A stretch of DNA of 64,000 bases from Aphrophora alni (taxonomy: Eukaryota; Arthropoda; Insecta; Hemiptera; Aphrophoridae): positions 100,335,340-100,399,339 of the forward strand of contig OY740772.1 in NCBI GenBank assembly GCA_963513935.1, in the 5' to 3' direction. The translations under genes were made by a program, and so were the position numbers. Below the pieces are notes generated by a model that saw only the letters and a program-made list of their open reading frames with translations, was not told where the DNA came from and did not search any database. Shown one piece after another: positions 58,116 through 64,000 of this stretch (position 1 is the first letter of the stretch; each line of letters begins with the position of its first letter).

Positions 58116-58980
58116 ATACATCATTATTAAATAACTTTAAAATAATATATACAGTATTTTGTCGGTTCTTTCTCTATCGAATCTTTCTTTCTCTTTAAAT
58201 TCCATTATTTAATGAATTTTATGTAAATTTATGTACATATCTTATAGATTTATCGGAGGATCTGATCTTGCTTTCTTAATACAAAAAACCCGTCTTTTCT
58301 TCTCTCTGACTATATTACCAATTTATTCTTCTCATTTTCTCGTTTCAATATATTTACATTTCATTCAGAAGAGCAGTATAGTTCAGTTAGAAAAGCGCGG
58401 GTTTATGTTGTCTTAGTTGAACTAGTGTTCACAAGTTAAGCAGGTTTGATACTAGTTGACGGTGTTGCGTTTTTAATTTGTGTTACCTACTCTCCAGTCT
58501 TTAAATAGTCTAACTCCAACGGGTATAAAATAAAACAAGATTTCATAAAACCCCTATAAAGCTATGCAATTGATTGTTGGATTCCACCGTCACAACAAAT
58601 TAATATCTCCAAATGATTGACATAAGTACAATTTTATAGTTAGAAATGAAACTATCATTAGTTTAATTTCAGTTGTATTTATATTATTTATTAATTTACC
58701 TTACATTTATGTTAGACACCATTTTTTACCAATTACGCATAGCAATTATTCTGTGATGGATTTTATTTGATTATTACCTTTATTGCTGACTGTACTAATT
58801 AGAGTAGATATTTGTAGATTTAGTTGATATGAGGACTGTTTGAAAAAATTGTTATTAAATTCCAGCGTTACGAAAATATCTAAATTATTTATGACAGTCA
58901 TATCCTAGTCACATTTTAACATTGTCATACTATACCACCAACATTTGCAATCCCTAGTGAAAGAGGTGTGCTTCCTCAGC
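58116..58980. other. no clear feature
   Basis: The part 58380-58470 (AGTTCAGTTAGAAAAGCGCG ... AAGCAGGTTTGATACTAG) looks weakly tRNA-like and could be a SINE head. Otherwise AT-rich and unrecognised. Confidence 0.3.
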
Positions 58981-58984
58981 CATA

Positions 58985-59556
58985 ATTTTAACTCCATTTG
59001 TCGCTTTTCATATGATCAAAATGTTGAGTAGCAAACCAGATTTTCATTTTCGTAAAGAAGTGGTAATCACTTGATGCTAAGTCAAAACTGTATGGCGGGT
59101 GTTAAACATTTTCTCACTTCATCCGCCGCATACAAAGCATTTATGAGGGCGAGCAGAAGAACAAGTTCTTATGTGAACTATCATAGTCGCTTGTGTTAAT
59201 GGACTTTGGAAAGTTTTCCAGGATTTCACACACAATGGTTATAGAAAACTGAGGGAAATCCTCTTAAAATTGAGAAATTATGAAACGTGTTTTTTTTTAC
59301 GTACAATTTATCAACGTTTAGAACGAATTTATGAGGAGTAATTAAATGAGGATCTTCTCCTTCTTCATCATGCACACTATACTGTTATTTGTAAATTTGC
59401 TGCACTAATTTTCCGCAGCACTCTCATAACATTATGGATATAAACTCAACACAGACAGCGATGAACGTCAGCAGTATTCTGTCCTTCAGTTTACAGAAAT
59501 TATTGAAGCACCGTATGAACCTCACAAACAGAATTAGTTTCAGTAGAAGGTTCCAT
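58985..59556 (-). pseudogene. mariner transposase, decayed with internal deletion
   Basis: From ATG at 59556 (minus strand) the frames give MEPSTETNSVCEVHTVL, EGQNTADVHRCLC, VYIHNVM, VRKKKHVS...FLNFKRISLSFL and, near 59103, HPPYSFDLASSDYHFFTKMK and WFATQHFD. GQNxADxHRxLCxVYGxNVM is the HTH start and HPPYSPDLAPSDYHLF the third catalytic Asp motif (DD34D) of insect mariner transposases. In this copy the motif keeps the Asp but Pro is changed to Phe and Ala-Pro to Ala-Ser. The catalytic first and second Asp regions are deleted: only ~570 bp remain of a gene normally ~1 kb. Several stops and frameshifts. Confidence 0.8.
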
Positions 59557-60289
59557 TTAAATTTACCCACTTCTAGCACAACAACGAATCAAATGGATTG
59601 AAAATAGGAGTGAATTGAGTAAAAGTTACTGACTGCAACGTGCGTTACTATGGCAACCAGCTTGAATTTACAAGCTGATCAGAAGTTAATTTCTAAACAG
59701 TCCTTGTATACATTCTGTTTCGTCTTATTCATTCTATCATAGGTACTCTGTATTAGTAATCGAAAATAGGAGTAGTAGTGGTTAAATGCTTAGGGCACTT
59801 GGTTTATCTTTTTAATTCAAATAAAATTGTGTGAGGTCCAATTTGTTTTAATATTCTGGAGACTTTCCGCATTACTTCAGTTGTTTATTAGTCATTACTG
59901 TAGCAGGTTTCCTTCCTATATAATGTGAATTATTATGATAAAACAAGATGATTAACAATCATGCTCTAAGACAACCACGACCGATAACCATTGTGCATTT
60001 TACCTCGGCCTAATTTCGATAATAAGCATTTGTTCTTCATTTGTTACTTAGACAAAGTAGTACTCCAAATTGAAAACCCAACCTGGGTGGCAGATATGGA
60101 ATCGCAGATTGATAATTACAACCACTGATCTGAAACAAATGGCATCTGAAATCATGGCGAGTGGAGCAGGTTTACGACGAATGTCAAAATGAAAAGTTAT
60201 TAATTTTGATGAACTGTTAACTTTCAATCTAGTATTCATTTTATAAAAATTTAGTTTCTTATAATACATGTAAACAAAATTTAAAACAT
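59557..60289. other. no clear feature
   Basis: Contains an X-box-like GTTACTATGGCAAC at 59644-59657 (one mismatch to the RFX consensus). A possible tRNA-like word GTAGTGGTTAAATGCTTAGG is at 59775. The 73-codon minus frame at 60048-60269 is unrecognised. Confidence 0.3.
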
Positions 60290-60930
60290 GTAATTTTTGT
60301 TGAAAAGTATGTTTAAAAATCTTGCCTCTGAGGCATCTTTATGTTTATGATATATTGAAAGCTTTTTACATACGTTTCGTTTTATAAGGTACATAATCAG
60401 TTTGTTGTTGTTTTTGTTGTGATGTTGTACCGTCGCTTTAACATTTAAATAAAAACATCCAAAATATATTTTGTCTAGATTTATTCCTAGAATATTGAGA
60501 GGGCCTATGTGAATACCCTCTAAATGGGTTTTGGTTAGGTCCCATATAATTGTATCAATTTTATGCGGCCGATTTTCAATCATGTCTATCATGTCATGGC
60601 TACCACATCCACCATTTTCTTTTGGACAGTTCCAAGTCCTTTTCACTTATTTGATACAAGCAAATAAATAGGACCTACAGAAAAAAGGTAGCTGTTGGAT
60701 ATTTTCTGAACAATATTTCCAAGAAAACTCTCGGTTTTTTGTTTTTGGGGCTGTTTGTTTTACCTTTACAGGCTCGAATGTAGTACAGCCAGCTATATTT
60801 GCATCTTGAAATGATTTGTTGATTAAATCATAAAATAAATTAATGAGTTTCTTTTGTTCACCTACATTAACATTTGCACTTTTTATTATTTTTTTTGGAA
60901 TGGGGGCTCAATATGTTAATACTTTTACTT
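60290..60930 (-). pseudogene. unidentified broken reading frame
   Basis: On the minus strand one frame is open for ~75 codons (SANVNVGEQKKLINLFYDL ... TFEPVKVKQ ... CIK), meets a single stop at about 60649, then continues in the same frame as VKRTWNCPKENGGCGSHDMI, IIWDLTKTHLEGIHIGPLN and ILGINLDKIYFGCFY. Two long stretches separated by one stop in the same frame suggest a real protein that decayed, or an exon. CPKENGGCGSHD has a Cys pair that could bind metal. I recognise no family. The last ~20 codons (HKHKDASEARFLN) may be ribozyme-like repeat DNA (AAAGATGCCTCAGAGGCAAG) read as protein. Confidence 0.35.
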
Positions 60931-60940
60931 AATACGTGCC

Positions 60941-61099
60941 TTATATTTTTAGTATTGTAGCTTTGTCCTGAGTTTCTTCTATTTTTCCTCTTGATTTGTT
61001 TATTACCGACTGTACATTGTTCCATTGTTCATCATAGTCACTTTCATTAAACTCATCAGAATATTCACTGTCATCAGGTCTATCAACTTCACTAGTCAT
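60941..61099 (-). CDS. short acidic open frame, unidentified
   Basis: From ATG at 61099 on the minus strand: 52 codons, MTSEVDRPDDSEYSDEFNES, then DYDEQWNNVQSVINKSRG, ending at a TAA near 60941. The first 25 residues are strongly acidic (Asp/Glu/Ser). It lies just upstream of and on the same strand as the unidentified frame at 60290-60930, ~10 bp away, so the two could be pieces of one protein broken by a stop or intron. Acidic N-terminal leaders occur in several transposase families, but no match is claimed. Confidence 0.3.
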   Translation of the reverse strand: MTSEVDRPDDSEYSDEFNESDYDEQWNNVQSVINKSRGKIEETQDKATILKI

Positions 61100-63479
61100 T
61101 GTAATGAAATAAATAAATAATAGTTATTAAAATCTAATAAAAATTATTCAATGTTTAATTTTTTACTATTTTGAAATGTTAATTTTATATAATAGATGTA
61201 GTTTCAATAGCAAAATGTCACTGAAAAACAACCGTATAAAGACAAAATAAAAGATCATCACACAGTTGTGGCACTTAAAATCAGCTGTCCAAGCCTCAGA
61301 AAAAGGAGGCCCACCACCACAAATAAAAACATATAGAAATGAAAGTTATCAGGTGTACCAAATGAACTATGGAGATTCGAAAAAAAAGTTGAATGGAGAA
61401 AAGACAGAAAATGGTTTACGCCCACATTCCATGTAGTTCCTCTTGATCCCTTCTATTAGATCTCTAGTTCTAAAGGTAAGATTGTTTATTAACTCCCACA
61501 TCATTATTATTACTTCAAATGTTTATCTAAATGAAATGATAGCTTTAAGAATGTAAAGTTAGTCAGAAAAGTTCTACTTAGGTATTTCAGTTGAGATTAA
61601 CGCAACGTCTCTTAAATATTAAAGTTGACAGTTAAATTCAGCCAAAGTTCGTTGTAGTTTGATTTGTTTTCCTAAGAGACCAGAGTGAGCCACAAGTTCA
61701 ATATTGTATAATTTTTTTGTAATATTAATCTAATCAGTTGTCATTTTTTTACTTTTCACATATACTTAGTATAGAGAGAGTTATGTAATGGGTCAAAATA
61801 TCGGTGTCGAGTTTTGCGGATGTATCTGTTTTAATGTTCCGTGAATCCAAAAAAAGAGATTTTTGGGTGATGTCCGTCTGTTTATCATATGTGCAGTGTT
61901 TGACGCCCTAAACGCGTAAAGCTATTTTTAAGGGCTCTATTTTTGTCATATCTTGAGATTTTTTTTCATTTGTTTAATAACTCAAAACTTGCAGGTTACT
62001 TTAACGATTTTATCAAATTTTGCCCATTTATTTGTTCCTAAGGATGTAACTTATTAATCGCCACAGCTCCAAAAATTTGGTTGAGTTATCGGCAACCCCC
62101 CCCCCCTAAATCGGACATTGAGCTGTTATAAAATAAACAATTTCTTAAAATTGGTTCTACAAATTGCAATCAAATATTAGTTAAATATGAAGGTTGTTGA
62201 TCCCAATCCGTGTTTATAGTTAGAAATAAAAAAAAAAGTTTCCATTATTTGGAATAAAAGACTATTCACTTCTATTATTAATTGCTTGATTTTAATCAAA
62301 CACGATTTACGAGGACATGTTTATTAAGGCACGAGTGAAGCAAGTTTAGACCCTTATATCAATAGTTTTCAAAGGCAGCGTCCTTGGTTTACTTTCACTT
62401 TTTGATGGTCAATTACCGAAGTGGCATTTTCGGAGACGATAATTTTTGGTTAGTTTTTATTTGGTTTTGTGAACTGATTTTTGTGCAATGTTTTGGCAAT
62501 ATTTAAGAGAGATAATCGAGCAAAATAAGAAATAAAACATCTTATTTTGGAGGGGGATATTTTTGCATAGTTTATAAGGACATTTTAAATTTACACGTGC
62601 TATTAACAATATAAGTTCTATGAGAGAAAAAACTGTAAAAGTATATTTTTGTGAATTGCATTTTACTATAAAAACTTAAAATTACTCTTAAAGTAAATAA
62701 AATGAAAAAAGAGGGGGAGGGGATAGGAGAAGTTGATTGTCTTATTGATAGATTACGCTAAATTGCTTTTAACTCATTCTTATATTAAATAAGGATAAAA
62801 GAAGAAATTTTCTACGAAGACATCCTCACCCCTACCCCTAAATTTATTATTTTGGTGGATCAGATTTCGAGAAAAAAATGTAATTTTTAAAGTGCAAAAT
62901 AGTGGGGTTTCGATTGGAACTAAGCGTCTTACACTGGTTTACTAGCTATACATGTCTCCCGGCTGGTATTTTAAATTTGTACTTATCGTCTTTATTGAAA
63001 ATAAACATGTCAAAGAAATTTAGTTATTTGTCCTAGGATTGTACTTTGTGTGTACATTTTAATTTTGGTGAATTTAATTAAGACATATTTTAAATAAAGC
63101 TATTTGTCTGAGAGTACCTTTATAAGGAGTAATGGCGTCATCTAGACACCTACAGATGTCAAAACATTAAGGGTGTCACTTCCTTGTATGCTTTACCATG
63201 TTACCATAACTTTTTCTTAAAATTGGATTAAGATATTAAAGTTCTGTTTTTTTTAAAACAGGGTACGTCTTTTCACTTACTTTGAAATAAAAAAATTAAA
63301 ACATTGGTTTCTAGGGAAACGCGAAACAGTTGAAAATCACAACTTTCAGAAAACTAACAAATACCACAATAAGTTTACAGAGAGTCAAAAGAGTGCTGCT
63401 ACCTGGGTAAGAAATAGTTTAATTTTTGTCAGGGGTAGCATAGGCAATTTGACTACACCACTTAAATGATGTATCTATA
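61100..63479. other. no clear feature
   Basis: About 2.4 kb of AT-rich sequence. Parts of 61.85-62.1 kb resemble the diffuse repeat near 24.7 kb. No coding signal. Confidence 0.35.
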
Positions 63480-63690
63480 AATATCTTGGTGGCTGAGGGG
63501 CTTAAGGTGGCAATCCTTTGCTCAAGGATTGGTACCGCAGGTTGGGTGTTAAAAATCAGTCTTTTCTGTGTAGTTTAACTGTAGTAATGTTAGGGGGGGG
63601 GATAATTTTAAATAAACTGTGGTTGTTTTAAGTGGAAGTAGACGGGGTGAAAACAATACTATGGGTGCATTATTGGCGGCTGTCATTACT
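63480..63690 (+). repeat. tRNA-derived SINE
   Basis: Head TTGGTGGCTGAGGGGCTTAA and AAGGATTGGTACCGCAGGTTG resemble Ser/Leu tRNA D-arm, variable arm and B-box region. The body has TAAATAAACT, GTGGTTGTTTTAAGTGGAAG and TAGACGGGGTG as in the 1.9-kb copy. Confidence 0.6.
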
Positions 63691-63945
63691 ATGTCTACAA
63701 TCAATATTTTAAAACCTCATAAACGTCATTAAAAGTCCATTTGATTTAAATTTTCAAAATATATTCCAATTTAAATTTTAACATCGAAAAATTTCTTTAA
63801 AATATAAATTTGAATATTTTAAATAAATATAATATTTAAATTTATAATCATTTTAAAGGGGAGATTTTAAACTATAAAATAGAGAAGTTTACAATTTGTG
63901 TCCATATATTTGTGTAGAATGTTTTTTTTTAATACTTTTTAAAAC

Positions 63946-63973
63946 CTGATGATACTGTCAATGACAACGAAAC
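63946..63973 (+). ncRNA. hammerhead-ribozyme-like core at window end
   Basis: CTGATGA is the canonical CUGAUGA. It is followed by CTGTCAATGACAAC (TGTC pairs with GACA) and GAAAC. The window ends 27 bp later, so any palindrome or target duplication on the right cannot be judged. Confidence 0.45.
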
Positions 63974-64000
63974 ACAAGTAGTCATTAGAAAATATCATAA

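Overview
The window looks like ordinary intergenic or intronic DNA from an insect. It is AT-rich, has no prokaryotic gene organisation and no long open frame that can be read as a host gene. The arthropod telomere word TTAGG/CCTAA occurs as short interstitial blocks. The recognisable protein remnants are all from transposable elements common in insects: LINEs with and without RNase H, mariner-type transposases and a Penelope-like element. A hemipteroid or polyneopteran insect is possible, but this is inference and no species can be named.

Layout. 1-6 kb holds a small unrecognised frame, two copies of a ~240-bp dispersed repeat (here Rep-A), a tRNA-derived SINE and a hairpin repeat. 6-10 kb holds long GA microsatellites and the first copy of a second dispersed family (Rep-B). 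10.2-16.4 kb holds a Rep-B copy split by a hAT-like element, three Rep-A pieces, and a ~2.75 kb satellite of about 45 monomers (~61 bp) with two alternating types. That satellite runs directly into a complete Rep-B copy and seems to be an amplified Rep-B end. 18.4-20.4 kb holds a LINE fragment split by a 1.43-kb Penelope-like insertion flanked by an exact 16-bp target duplication. 22-28 kb holds foldback elements, a possible first coding exon and a TA-flanked inverted-repeat transposon. 30.7-32.1 kb holds a LINE RNase H tail and a decayed mariner-type transposase. 33-38 kb holds five Rep-A copies, two palindromic insertions and a pair of ~295-bp inverted arms 1.65 kb apart. 38.6-45.3 kb holds two more LINE remnants, one with an intact RT catalytic motif. 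53-57 kb holds a palindromic insertion, a TTAA-flanked MITE and a TA-flanked transposon with a transposase N-terminus. 58-64 kb holds a mariner pseudogene, an unidentified broken frame and another SINE.

The most interesting recurring signal is a hammerhead-ribozyme-like core (CUGANGA, short hairpin, GAAAC), seen about a dozen times. Several copies lie inside short palindromic insertions of about 200-460 bp flanked by 11-13-bp target duplications. The Penelope-like element has the same core just 3' of its GIY-YIG endonuclease part and 3' of its inverted C-terminal part. The simplest reading is that the short palindromic insertions are non-autonomous relatives of a Penelope-like element and carry its ribozyme-like ends. 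Hammerhead ribozymes in Penelope-like elements are already known; the short palindromic form, with a recurring unpaired flank between one arm and the duplication, is the part worth checking.

Limits. All repeat boundaries were found by eye and are good to roughly 5-20 bp unless a target duplication fixes them. Family names Rep-A, Rep-B and Rep-D are labels for this report only.
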